64,000 nucleotides of DNA from Tillandsia leiboldiana (lineage: Eukaryota; Streptophyta; Magnoliopsida; Poales; Bromeliaceae), in the NCBI GenBank assembly GCA_029204045.2, contig CM055063.1, forward strand, positions 36,675,562-36,739,561, read 5' to 3'. The position numbers and the translations under genes were made by a program. Positions 46,867 through 58,190 of this stretch are shown in pieces; within the stretch, counting starts at the first letter, position 1, and each line of letters begins with the position of its first letter. The notes below the pieces were generated by a model. It was not told the DNA's origin and made no database searches. It saw only the letters and a program-made list of their open reading frames with translations.

Positions 46867-47400
46867 CACGTGGCGGCCTATTATTGGCCGGTTCACAGTG
46901 CGCGGTCCACAGAGCAGCGCCGGTTGGTGCATGGGCCCGGCGCGGGGACACGTGGCGCCCCAGGATTGGCGGGCGCGCGATGCGCGGTCCACGGAACCCC
47001 GCGCTGGTGCATGGACCGGGCGCGGGGACACGTGGCAGCAGGTGATTGGCGGGCTCACGCGGCTCGGTCCACGGGGGTGCACGCCGGTGCCTCGGGGCGC
47101 GTGCGCGCGTGCGGGGCAGGTGGCGCGACCAGCGAGGCCGCTGGCCGGTCGGCGGGTCGCGCGGGTGGGCCACGTGGCGCCCACCCATTGGCGGGCGCCA
47201 CCCACTTTGTTGACCGTGTGTGGGACACGTGGCATCACCCGAGGAGGCTTGCACCGCTGTTGCCTGTTCGAGGACACATGTCACTCCTTGGTGGTTTCGG
47301 GCGCTGGTCGGACGGGGGAAAATCCGACCTTGCGGATTCGGGCGCCCGAAAAAGTGCGCCCGAATCCGATTGGATGCTCTTTTGGGCTTGGGCCTATAAA
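46867..47400 (+). promoter_or_regulatory. U3 promoter: five G-boxes, inverted repeat, TATA
   Basis: CACGTG at 46867, 46949, 47029, 47171 and 47226, all followed by GC. Several GCGGTCCAC copies lie between them. CGGATTCGGGCGC (47333-47345) pairs with GCGCCCGAATCCG (47356-47368) just upstream of CCTATAAATAGG. Confidence 0.7.
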
Positions 47401-49034
47401 TAGGCCCTTTGGGCCTTCATTTGGGACTTTTCCAGGCCTTTTCTGAGGGAGAGCCCAAGAGAGAGTTTGCTCATCTTTTTATTCTACATCTTGTGGAGGA
47501 GATCCAGGATTTTTGGTGGCACGCATTTCGAGGTTGGCTTTTTTCGGCGCACTGCGACACACTTTCCTTATTTGCCCTTTTCGTCGCGTTTCGGTCCGAG
47601 GACTCCCCTAGCCTTCTCCGACCACCGTTTTCGACGATTCTTGCGCCGTTGTGTTCCTGAGAGGTAGGGCTTCGTTTTTCGTGTTGATCGTTTCTTCGTA
47701 TTTCAGACTTTTGGCATGGTTCCCGAGGCACTGTTGACCTCCTATTTGCTGTGTACTGTTTTGGACAGCACCGGAGTATTTTGCCGATATCTTCGCACCC
47801 GGACATCGGATTGAGGCGTGCCAGGACTCGATTTCTATCTACGCGTCGCGGGGAATATCATCGTATTTTTCTTGTAATTTTCTGAGTTCTCTTCGAAGGT
47901 GAAAATCCCACTTTTTCAGAGCAAAGTTTTACAGATTTTTGTACTTGGGATTATTGAGGTAGTCACCTTGTTGATTCTGTAACTTGACCTACGAAGCTCG
48001 GTTTGGGACGTGCAGGTACTCGTTTCGAAGGGCTCGACGAGACGATCGCAGTGGTATTTTTGTTGGATTTTTCAGAGTTCCTTTTACAGGTGGAAATTAA
48101 GCATCTTCTTGACTGAATTTTGGGGACTGTGAATGATTGTGGAAATGTTGTTTAAATGGATATCGGTTGGTGTATTTGCAGGGTTGTTGCATTTCTTGTT
48201 TTGTGGGGTGATTGTTGGAGACTGAGGATTCTGGCAGTGAGGGATCTTGTTTTACTGTTGTGCACGCTTCTCAAGGTGGGTGGTTGTTGTATCCCTCTCC
48301 TTTGGTATGCTCACTAGGAACATCAGAGTATCCCGATGTTAGAAAAGGCCGAACCTATTGTTGATAAACCTTGCATGCAATATGGAATAAATAATTGATA
48401 GTTTATCCATGTAACTGAGATAATGGCATTTGGGCATAAGTATTATACCATAATCACTCCTGTTAAAGTATTTACTTATTTGGAATAGCATGATCGGCTA
48501 TATGTTATTACTTAGTGATTATGTAAATAGGGATCATCGCTTTGAGACATTAGTGTTGGCACTCGTTGCTATGTCATAACTATTCATGTGAAATAGATCA
48601 AAATACTGGGACAATTACATGCTTGAATGGACATATGAATAAGCCACTATTCTCTGCTACACTATCATTGGGATTTGACTTAGGAGAAACCATGCTTGTA
48701 TTTCCTTCACCTGTTATTTAGACTTCGGGGATAGTATACCCGGATTCGAGTGGGGGCTGGGATAGTGTAGTCAGATTTTTGTGATCTGGGATAGACTGGA
48801 CTTGATGGTAGGATATTGCGGTAACCACGAATCTTGGGTGGTTGACCGGGCTGTTACTATTGCATCAGATTGGGGATAGGATTCCTCTAGTGGATGGAGT
48901 TTCCCACTTATTGATTATTATCGCATTGATTGGGGGTACGAGTTATCTTTAGTGGAGGGTTTTTCCCACTTCGATCAGAGTCATGATCTAGTCCTGCTTT
49001 ACAGTGTTACTCGTTACAGATGTTACTTTACTCG

Positions 49035-49169
49035 TGTGGGTCGCTCCCCTCGAGTGCCACTCCAGAGGTAGACCTTTGACCGAGCCGTGTGTGCCGGTCT
49101 GATACTTATTTTGGGATGCGAGCCATGTGTGCCGATCCCGCGGATTCGAGCCATGTGTGCAGATTCCGC
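49035..49169 (+). repeat. LTR core and triple hairpin, diverged version
   Basis: After the shared core come GACCG/CGGTC (49078-49099), GGGAT(g)CG/CGATCCC (49113-49139) and GCGGA/TCCGC (49140-49169). The loops are AGCC(G/A)TGTGTGC. All three stems differ while the loop is nearly constant. Confidence 0.75.
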
Positions 49170-49895
49170 TGCTGAGATCTTGAGTTCGACAGCAGAGCAA
49201 GCAGTGCCAGTTTTTACTGGTGGGTAGATTGGGTTATTTGGTCAGGCACATGTACAGATGTATTCTTATAGTTTCATACTGACTCTGCATTTAGAGGCAT
49301 ATTAGTGGTAGCTCTTTCTTCAGCAGATATATACTTAGCTTACCACCTCCTTTTTTTTCTTCTTGCCTCTGGTAGGCCTAGTGGGCATGTCTGAGTTGAG
49401 GCTTTACCCACTATGGGAGGCTACTGTTTTTATATAGTAGTACTTACCCCCATCGTCTTTTCTTTGTTTTCCCCCTTTGTTTTGCAGAGTTCTCTGCGGG
49501 AGTTGCTGGGCCGTCAGCAGCGGATCGAGGTAAGAGGATTGCGGACTAGATAGAGAGTCCACCCGACAGTTGTTAGCTGGAGTTTTTGGTGTACCCTATT
49601 CTCTCAGACAGTTTTTATTGTACTTCATTTTGGGTCTGGCTTTAGCCAGTTAGTTGTATATTTATGGTGAGCTGGGAGAGATATCTATATTTATTTTTAC
49701 AGTTGTTCTTTATTTACTTCCAGCTGTGGTCTGAGATGTAGTAGTTTTAGTTCAGCTCTGGTTTTATGCTCCTTTATTATTATTTCTTTTATCTGAGCAG
49801 GTTACCGATGCTTCGTGTACACGGGAAATACCGTGTGCACGGCGGATCTGTAGACGGGCCCGGGTTCTGGTTTACACCCGGGGCGTGACAATCTA

Positions 49896-50268
49896 GGCGT
49901 CTAGTTCCCACATCTGGGTTCTTGAAACTTGCTAAAACTTTAGTTTTGGCTGATTTTAGTGTTCCGATTCCGTTTTCACATTTATTTCATACCAAAACGA
50001 CTCCAACTTGTCCCGACACTCTACTGAAGTGTCAACCAACTACTGAGACTGTAGTCATTCAGACAACTAAATTCCAAAACACCGCAATTATGAATACTTT
50101 ATTGTGGACTTCCACCGTTGTGGAATGAAGGTGCTCTTTTAGTGTTGAGTGGAAATGTCATGGATATGTGGGGACACTAGCATGAAAAAGGTGCAATTAT
50201 TCTTTTAAACATGAGATGTTACACAGTAGAGGCAGTGTTAGGTTAAAAAACTGAGAGGTAAGATTATA
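49896..50268. other. Host sequence right of the gypsy solo LTR
   Basis: Continues the sequence interrupted at 46539. A 68-codon open frame at 49922-50128 has no recognisable domain. I see no gene. Confidence 0.35.
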
Positions 50269-50735
50269 TGTAACACCCCGCTTTTCAGAGGGATCATCTA
50301 TCTTAGAACTACTCTAGCCATAGGTTCGCTCAACCTTTTTAACTTCTTAGACATAGCCACCTCCCAAAATACTATATTCCGAGGGTGTCACATTGCCCCC
50401 CTTCTTTAAGCTTTAACGTTCTAATCAGGCTCAAATATACTCACAAGCACTGGATGATGTAAGAATCATCTCACTAGCATTAGCCGACCTAGCGGAGAGC
50501 CGCGCTCTACTCATAACGGCCGTCAACCGAAGAGTCGTGCTCTACTCTGTATAACTCTAGCTTAGGCAAAACTCACATTACACTTCCGACCGGAGATTAA
50601 TCCTTGATACCAACTATGCCCCCCTACTTTGGATGGTGATCCATTCTAAAACTACTCGTCCTAGACTCGCTCAACACTCTTAACTTATTATGTCTAGCCA
50701 CCGCCTAAAATACTACAGCCACCCATCACTCTACT
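50269..50735 (-). mobile_element. TRIM-like miniature LTR element
   Basis: A 124-bp unit (50269-50392, TG...CA) and a diverged direct repeat of it (about 50616-50735) flank some 220 bp. On the minus strand CTTAAAGAAGGGGGGCAA directly precedes the left unit, a polypurine tract. TGGTATCAAGG (50612-50602) lies next to the right unit, a degenerate tRNA-Met primer site. There is no coding capacity. Right boundary approximate. Confidence 0.65.
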
Positions 50736-51127
50736 ATACCTTATTTATAAAATTATTTATATAATTATTTATATAAAATAATATAATTATTTTATAATAT
50801 TTTCTCTCTCCGCGCAAAGCATTAGTTTGCCACTATTGTTACAAGAAATGAAGAGAAATCTGAGCCCTAACGGACCAAACTGGGCTTGATTTCCGGCCGA
50901 GTTAGGTATGGAAAGGTGATGTGAAGGTGCTCGAGTGGACCAGCGGCTGCTAGCTGGATCGAAAATACATAGTTGCCAAACAGTATTTATTGACGCTACC
51001 AATAATAGCTGGACTGGGTTTAAAATTTTAGGCCCAAAAACCTTTTGATCCTGTTTGGACATGTCCAAGCCCGGCCCGGGCCCAACCCAAAAGCTCGATA
51101 GATTTGTTAATGAAATAAGATATTTAG

Positions 51128-51193
<66 letters not shown>

Positions 51194-52111
51194 TGCATAT
51201 AAAGAATGAATAATAAAATATAATATATATAGTATGATTTTATTTAAGGATATATAAAATAATACATATGAGAATATATTATTAATATAACTAAATATTT
51301 AGTTTTATATAAAAATATATTATAAGTAATTTTTTGATGTGATTAAACTCCAATCTTGAATGTATAAAAATATATATTTTAATATAATACAAAATAAAAA
51401 TATATATAAGTTATGTGACAAATGCATAGTGGGTCTCAACAAAGCTCGATGGGTATTGGGTTTAGGCCTTGGGCCAGGCTATAATTTTTTTTTTAAAGTT
51501 GGGTAGGATTCCGACCCAAAGCCCTAAATTTTTTTGGGCTGGGCTTCGGAATAGTATGACCCAACCCAAGCCCGGCCCAGTTCCAGCCCTAACCACGAAT
51601 TAGTATATTCACACAGTAATTTGGCATTCAGGAAGGCCAACAAAAGTAACTGAATGATGGATTACAAAACTTGCATGCACTATATAGTTTGCAAAAAGAA
51701 TCCAAAAAACTATAGCGCTACTTTCAGCCCAAATTACAAGCTGGCAAATATTTTTGCTACTCACATTAAGTTACAATGACTTTCAAGAGTTATAAGCTGC
51801 ATTGAAGATTTACAAGAGTTATCCCCTTCAAAAATCAAAACCTCAGTATACTACAAGTCAAAACTCGTATATTATGGTTCTCAGCATAATAGTACAGTCA
51901 AAAAATGATGAAATTACGAGGTGCTCAAGCAGCATGATTATTAATCTATATTCATGTCCAAGTTTGGCTACCTATTATATGCAATTATTTTTTGGCACCT
52001 ACTGCTTTTTTCTGTAAACTTTACTCACAAGGAAAAAGGAATTTCGAAGACAGTCTCAAAAGAGTCCTGAAATGATCTCTTCCAAGCAGGATGCAGAGCA
52101 ATGAATCCCCC
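50736..52111. other. AT-rich intergenic DNA; 3' flank of the RCC1 gene
   Basis: Contains CCCGGCCC-rich phrases (51060-51090, 51480-51590) around an AT-rich segment and the (TA)n tract. The part nearest 52111 is probably the 3' UTR of the minus-strand RCC1-family gene. No other gene is visible. Confidence 0.5.
51129..51190. repeat. (TA)n microsatellite
   Basis: About 30 uninterrupted TA units. Confidence 0.95.
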
Positions 52112-53559
52112 TCAACTTTCACTGTACTCAAAAATGGCACCAGTGTGGTTGAACCCGCACGATACATGCAAAGCCTTCACATTATGGCCAAAATTCACCA
52201 TTGTGGGCTCAAAGTAGTCAATATCATTTCCATGCCCCTGAAAGTTAATCAACGGAAAGTGTGCAAGGCTCAATAGTAACAGTCAAACCAACAGTGTATG
52301 AATGTACGTTGCAACAAGCGTAACAATTATTCATAAAAGCACATAGCAGAAAGTTGTGGCATAAAGTGTTCTGGTCTTTTTATGATGGTGTTTATACACC
52401 TATAGTTCAAATCATAAATGAAATTTTCAACAGTTCTGGCATGCCAGATCTCAGGTTCTTTGGTAAAAGATTCAAGAATGTCACGCTGGCAATGTATGGC
52501 ATCCAACTACAGCTCTATGCACCCTATCAGTTATATAAGTTGTCCTCCTTTCTCTTAAGGCATTTTTAGTTCCTCAGAAAACTGTGGAAAACTGTTTTCT
52601 GGGAAAAAAAAATTTGGCGGAAAACAGCTTTTGTTTTACAGATAAAAAATTTGAAAAATGAAATACTACTTTTCATGATATGTGGAATTTTTTTTTCCAG
52701 GAAAACTACCTTTTCTAGGCCAAATAGATGAAAACTACTTTTCTAGCTAGAAAACTTTTTCCTAGGATACTTTCTGGAAAACCAAACACCCTCTATGCAC
52801 AAAACCAAAGAGGAGGGAGAGAGGAGAAATTATTGCCTGCACATGGGTACCGTGCACACAGCATTCTATAATCCAACAATAATGCCTTAAAATCTAATCA
52901 AATAGAAGTGTTTTACAACATTCAAAAAGGTCTGCTTAGTAAAATCATAAGCTCTTTGACACCTATTTCTTCTGGATCAAATATATACCCCTTCTACACA
53001 GTTGGAAGCTAAAGTATTAGGTTTCTAAAGCCATTGATTATCCACACAGTTGGATCTGGACCAACATGATGGCAAAGTATTAGCTTTCCAAAGAAAATGA
53101 TTTTTTATACCTTGGCCCTTTAAGATGTTGTTACATATGTCAGATTAGTTTGGAATTTTTAAGGCACCAATAATCAAATCTAGAAAGTGATGCAGAGAGA
53201 AAGAGAGAGAGCAGTAGTAACAAACTTGGAAGCCAACCGTCCATTCAATCATGCACTAATACACAAAATAGTGCTATCGTTCAATTTAGACTCTTTTAAA
53301 TTCTTCATGTATTTAAGGTATACAAAAGATCTAATGACGCATCCATGGAGAACCAGCATGTGGCCATTAGAAAAGAAAAATGGTTAAGTACATACATTTA
53401 AGCAAATTTATTGTTGAAGAGGAACAATAGTTTCTATTGGCAAAAGGAATTTAAGTTGGAGTAAGAATAGTTTACTTACCAGTTGTCCTCCAGAAGAGTG
53501 GCCATCTTCAAAGAATGTTCCATTAGCACCTCCCCAACCCCAAGTGAAAACTCTTCTAC
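52112..53559 (-). CDS. RCC1/UVR8-family protein, last two exons (partial)
   Basis: Two exons on the minus strand. Exon 1 (53559-53480) follows acceptor TTCAACATTCAG and reads RRVFTWGWGGANGTFFEDG then HSSGGQL, ending at donor GTAAGT. Exon 2 (52237-52112) follows acceptor TTAACTTTCAG and reads GHGNDIDYFEPTMV, then VKALHVSCGFNHTGAIFEY and a TGA. The exons join in phase 0 to give GGQLGHG, a classic RCC1 repeat, and the stop position matches the usual C-terminus. The family forms seven-bladed propellers (RCC1, UVR8). No upstream RCC1 exon was found between 53560 and 64000. The gene is either a 3' fragment or has its remaining exons beyond the window. The frames of both exons are intact. Confidence 0.8.
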
Positions 53560-54554
53560 CTGAATGTTGAACATTTTACAACACTCAAATGTCATAATAT
53601 GCAAAGAACCAAATTCTTTCAAAATCCTCTCTTCTGCAAAGCTTAACCAGTCAAAATATAGAGAAAGATTAAATAGTGTAATTTGCCCTTCTCATCCTCA
53701 AACATTTAAATAGGTTTCGCATTACTCCTTAAACTAGTGAGTTGGGCATCCGTTTTACCAAACTAATGAAAGTGTTTTACTGGAAGTCCTTGTCCTTATT
53801 TGCTGGTGGAAGAAAAATTATTGCTTGTACTGGTGCATTCATACATCCGTTCTCCATGGAACCATCAGTTTCTCAACCCATCTCATATTTCAATTCCAGC
53901 CACCTATTAAGATGAAGGCATTTCTCAGACTGAAAGCATTAGAGATGAATAACCAATGTAAGACTTGTGATACATGAAGTATGAAAGCACCAGGAGCAAG
54001 CACTAATTTTTTCTCTTACAGAAGCGAAGCAGTAAAGCGATGACCTTTTTCTTATTTATTTCAGTTTTTTTAGCTTCAATTTCTGTCTATGTAGAAATTG
54101 AGGTTTTAAATCATAATTTTCGGAAAGATGGAGGACACCTGTGTAATTGGATAGTTTTTAATCACCAATTTCAAGGTCTAACGGTGCTGTAGTGCATAAG
54201 AGGGACTTACGTACGATTTCACGCAATGAAGTGATATTTAGAGATAAAATCAGGTGTGAGAAAACGATTAAACGAAATTTTTATGCAAAAAAGGAGATAT
54301 TTCATATGTCAAATTGCGAGATTTCGCAGTTGGAGGGAATTCTATGCATAATACATATCTGAGAGAGTTTTGAGCAAGAAATATGAACCAAAGAGGCTAA
54401 ATTGCAATTATTACATTAGGAAAATTAGAAAACCCTAGCCCTCTCTCTTTTCTCTTCTCCCTCTCCCTTCCCCATCCACAACCCACCTCCCCGCGTTCGG
54501 TAAGAGTACCGCCACCTTTGGTGACCTCCCTTACATCCGAGGTAGCTCCCCATG

Positions 54555-54598
<44 letters not shown>

Positions 54599-55030
54599 GA
54601 GTGTTGGGCCGCCACCATCACTGCCTCTCTTCTCCTCCCGCGCGCGTCGTTCCCCTATTTCTCACTCGCAGTCGCACCTCCCCATGCCACCGCCGTCAAT
54701 CATTTCTTTCTCGACATTCCCTCTAGTCGACCAAATCGCCTCCAGTGCGCCTCAGCCGCCCTGACTGTGGGAAACAACCAGCACTCTCTGCTGCCCTACG
54801 GCTTACTTCTCCTGCAACTAGATAAGTCGTGCACCCCTCCCTGATCAACCTCGCCATCGCCAACCCTACGATGGTAGAGCACGATACCACCCTCGACCTC
54901 TCAAGCCCGTGCTCCCCCTTTCGTCGCAGCATACGTAGTTGTTGGAGTGGTTTATAGTTGAGTGCTCCCAAGCTCTTCCCATTCAACCGCAAAACAACTC
55001 TTTCATGCAATCGTCGCTGATGCCTTGGGC
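53560..55030. other. Intergenic or intronic DNA upstream of the RCC1 exons
   Basis: AT-rich to about 54400, then a CT-rich, more GC-rich stretch (54430-54940) with a (CT)n tract at about 54558-54597. Open frames here on both strands match no family I know. It could be a large RCC1 intron or a promoter region. Confidence 0.4.
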
Positions 55031-56000
55031 CAAGGAATTAAGTGCCGTGGCACGGGGGCATGCCGCTCGCCGCCTAGCACGGCACGGTACGGGCACGCTT
55101 GCGTGCCGACATGTGGCACGCTTGCGTGCCGATGGATACACATGACCTCCCAGTGGCACACTCTGGCACGGTTTTTTTCTTATTTTTTTGTTTCCGATAA
55201 GCTCTTATAATATTGTTTTGAAATGTTTAGTCAAAAAATTATGAATATTGGCTATATATAGCTTACTATACTTACCAATTAACATATTGATAATTTTTTT
55301 TATATATAAAGTACAATAGAGTTTTTTTCAAAATAACCCTCTAAAATTTTATAATTTGCGAAATAATCTTATCAAAATTTTATTTGTAAAACTAGCCCAT
55401 TTTTGTCATATCAGCTTGTCATATCAGCGCCACATATAGAAGGCGCCTTCTAAAGACGGTGGACCGCCTTTAGCTATAGTTTTCATGATTAAGTTAATTT
55501 CAAACAAAATTATAAAGAGATACGTAAATAAAATGGGAATGTGGTACGAGTCAGATTTTTAAGAGATTTAGGTTGTTATTGTAGAAATATAAGATAAAAT
55601 GAGAATTTGGGAACCGATTAGATTTTTAAAATATTTAGATTGCTATTATTCATTAACTAATATAAGAAAGAAAAGAGATAAAAAATATTTTTAATCATAA
55701 AACCTAAATCTTTAAAAGATTTAGATTGCTATTAGTTAGTGAATAATAACAACTTAAATATTTTAAAATTTTGATTTATAACCACATTCTCATTTTATTT
55801 TATCTCTTTACTTTTTATATTAGTTAGTAAATAATAATAATCTAAATCTCTTAAAGATACTCACATTTACTAACAACCTAAATTAGTTAGTGAACAAAAT
55901 AACCTAAATCTCTTAAAGATTAAAATAAAAAAATAAAAAATATGTACTGTACAACATATGATTTTTTAAAAAAATAACAAAAAAATACTCTACGCATGTG

Positions 56001-56045
<45 letters not shown>

Positions 56046-56213
56046 AAGAAAAAAAGGGAAAAACTACCGTGCCCTGCGGCACGGCCGCACGGCACGGGCG
56101 ATACCCAAAGGGTATCACCGAGACTTCGGGGGGGGGACGATACCCCCCGTACCGTGCCCCCATTTGAGGGGCACGGTACGTGCCGCCCTGTGCCGAGCGG
56201 CACTTGAAACCCA
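55031..56213 (+). mobile_element. hAT-like non-autonomous element A
   Basis: Left end CAAGGAATTAAGTGCCG; right end reads inward as CTGGGTTTCAAGTGCCG. The left subterminal region has GGCACGC/GCGTGCC palindromes, the right one GATACCC/GGGTATC palindromes and CCCCCC runs. The AT-rich middle matches element B in inverted order. No TSD was found and the right end is altered. A poly-A run (56004-56042) sits inside. No transposase. Confidence 0.7.
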
Positions 56214-56319
56214 GTTTCCACTATTTCATAGTGCCCGATCGATTTCCAACATTGTTAAACTAAAAATGACCTTACACCGACCGTTAAATATTACAATTTT
56301 GAGATTGTTCGATGCAAAT

Positions 56320-56347
56320 GTAAAAAAAAAAAAAAAAAAAAAAAAAA
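56320..56347. repeat. Poly-A tract
   Basis: A run of A of about 27 bases. The Lys-rich frames over it are not genes. Confidence 0.9.
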
Positions 56348-56876
56348 GAAAATAAAAATTTGTGAAATTTTGTTTCTAGTGAATGTTTTCAAAATGCTTG
56401 CCAGGGACTTCTTGAGAAGATTGAAGTGATGATACCTTAATAGAAGCTCCATTACGATGTCATTGGAGAGCTCGAAGTTCCTGAGAAGGTTTGGCAATCA
56501 TATTCACAAAGCTCTATCTCGTTTATTATCAGCCTTATAACACTTAATGCCATAAGATTGCCAACAAATTGTAAAACAGCGGCAACATTTCACTGCTATT
56601 CAACTTACATATCACAATTTTTGCATTTAGAAAAATGAGTTAAAGTCTCGAACAATTTAGTACTTTTTTACAGCCTATCTTCACCTTTTTCTCTTGGGGA
56701 TCATATTTCTGTTAATTGCTGGTCATGATCAGCGTACATAAATACCAAAAACTAACGTATTTATCTAACACTAGCCAAGTGCACGTGCAATGTACGTCAC
56801 ACGTACATTTAATACATAAATATATGTATATGTATATGTGTATATATATATATTATATATATATAGAGTAGAGCTT
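56348..56876. other. AT-rich spacer
   Basis: No gene or clear repeat, apart from a TATG/TA microsatellite at about 56820-56866 that borders the next MITE. Confidence 0.4.
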
Positions 56877-57060
56877 ATATGCTTTCAAAAGCACAAGACA
56901 ATCCATGCTGGTGAATTTTTTACCATTGGATTTGTATTGGGATTAGTGCTTTTGTAAAGTCAACTAAAGAGAGAGAAAGATAAAATAAAAAGCACAAATC
57001 CCAATACAAATCCAATGGTAAAAAATTCATAAGCATGGATTGTCTTGTACTTTTGAAAGC

Positions 57061-57064
<4 letters not shown>
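56877..57064. mobile_element. Foldback MITE 1
   Basis: Arms of about 77 bp (56877-56953 and 56988-57064) are near-perfect inverted repeats: ATATGCTTTCAAAAG outward, and GGATTTGTATTGGGATT inward. The spacer is 34 bp. It sits inside TA repeats, so a TA target is possible. Confidence 0.8.

Positions 57065-57148
<84 letters not shown>
57065..57148. repeat. (TA)n(GA)n compound microsatellite
   Basis: A TA run followed by a GA run, ending at the start of MITE 2. A similar compound tract lies at 57381-57466 before MITE 3, and its reverse complement (CT then TA) at about 58004-58022 after it. Confidence 0.9.
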
Positions 57149-57366
57149 GGTTACTATACTATCGATAGCACCAAACACTTGGTGCTACCAAGTTTTCTGC
57201 CGTTAGATCTACCCCATTGACCATTTCTATCCCTTAGATCATACTATTCCACCAACCACCAACTAAACCCTAGGGGACTACTATCATCCTAATTGCACAT
57301 CTCTTCATACAAGGGCCGAAAACCTAATAGCACTAATGACTTGGTGCTATTAATAGTATAGTAGCC
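57149..57366. mobile_element. MITE 2
   Basis: Inverted termini: TACTATACTATCGATAGCAC at the left, and CTACTATACTATTAATAGC reading in from the right, followed on both sides by ACCAA and similar sequence. It is about 218 bp. A related inverted copy lies at 58027-58190. Confidence 0.75.
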
Positions 57367-57375
57367 TAGTTCGTG

Positions 57376-57463
<88 letters not shown>

Positions 57464-57466
<3 letters not shown>

Positions 57467-58003
57467 GAGTTGGAATGCTATCAGTAGTAAATGGGCTCCG
57501 TTGCCACCCATTTGTTTTCCGATAATGGAGCTTCCAAATGGACGATCAACACCATTGAACATGATCTAAACCACTGAAAGTATCTAAAAGTAAAATTCAA
57601 ATATTTTCGACGTCATTGACCTAATGATCAAACGGGTGCAAAATTTGTAATTTTAATGATAGATATGAGTCTTTTGCTTGTTTAATAGTGTAAAAAAATC
57701 AAAATTAATTGAATTTTGATTAGAAAATTCTTTAAACTATTTAAAACAAGATCTATTCTCTCATTCTTGGTTACAAGATTCCTATCATCATTTTTTGAGG
57801 AATATTCATTGTCAGCCGTTCATTTTTGTGTCTACCTGATGGACAAGAAAAGAACATTGAAAAAGCATAAAATTTAATTTCCAAATAATTTAAATGGTCT
57901 AGATAATATTTAACGGTGCCGATCGTCATTTTGAAAGCTCCACCATCAAAAACAAATGGGTGACAACAGAGCCCGTTTGCTATCGATAGCATTCCAGCCT
58001 ACC
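57464..58003. mobile_element. MITE 3
   Basis: About 90-bp inverted arms (57464-57550 and 57910-58003): GGAATGCTATC, then GGGCTC and CACCCATTTG in both. It is bounded by (GA)n at the left and (CT)n at the right, so the microsatellites look like part of its ends. Confidence 0.78.
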
Positions 58004-58026
58004 TCTCTCTCTCTATATATATAAAT

Positions 58027-58190
58027 GTAGCTCTTGGATGAAGGAATGTGCGGTTAGGATGATAGTGGGCCTCTAAGGTTTAGTGGGTGGTTGAAAAAAT
58101 AGTATGATCTAAGAGTTGAAAACGATCAAAGAGGCAGATCTAACGACGGAAAACTTGGTAGCACCAAGTGTTTGGTGCTATTGATAGCAT
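58027..58190. mobile_element. Fragment of a MITE-2 relative, opposite orientation
   Basis: ACTTGGTAGCACCAAGTG, then TTTGGTGCTATTGATAGC at the right end, match the MITE 2 left terminus inverted. The left end is diverged. A TA run follows. Confidence 0.65.

Larger units (their letters stand above)
46540..49890 (+). mobile_element. Solo LTR of a gypsy element (3,351 bp), TSD ATCTA
   Basis: Starts TGTAGGGCCCC, ends GGGCGTGACA, flanked by ATCTA (46535-46539, 49891-49895). U3 has five CACGTG boxes (46867-47231), a 13-bp inverted repeat (47333-47368) and a TATA box at 47395-47400. The 2.5 kb downstream holds the same modules as the gypsy-1 and gypsy-2 LTRs: CTCGAG core (49035-49071), three hairpins (49078-49169), AGTGGG/CCCACT (49380-49412) and the hairpin before GGCGGATCTG (49815-49840). 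It is a third, diverged member of the same group. Confidence 0.92.

Noticed and set aside
54397..55010. Frames around the (CT)n tract as a gene or as the missing RCC1 exons
   Set aside because: No RCC1 or other motif. One frame is mostly a Leu/Ser microsatellite translation.
55998..56355. Lys-rich or Phe-rich frames over poly-A/poly-T runs (also 58802-59142)
   Set aside because: They are homopolymer translations inside hAT-like elements.
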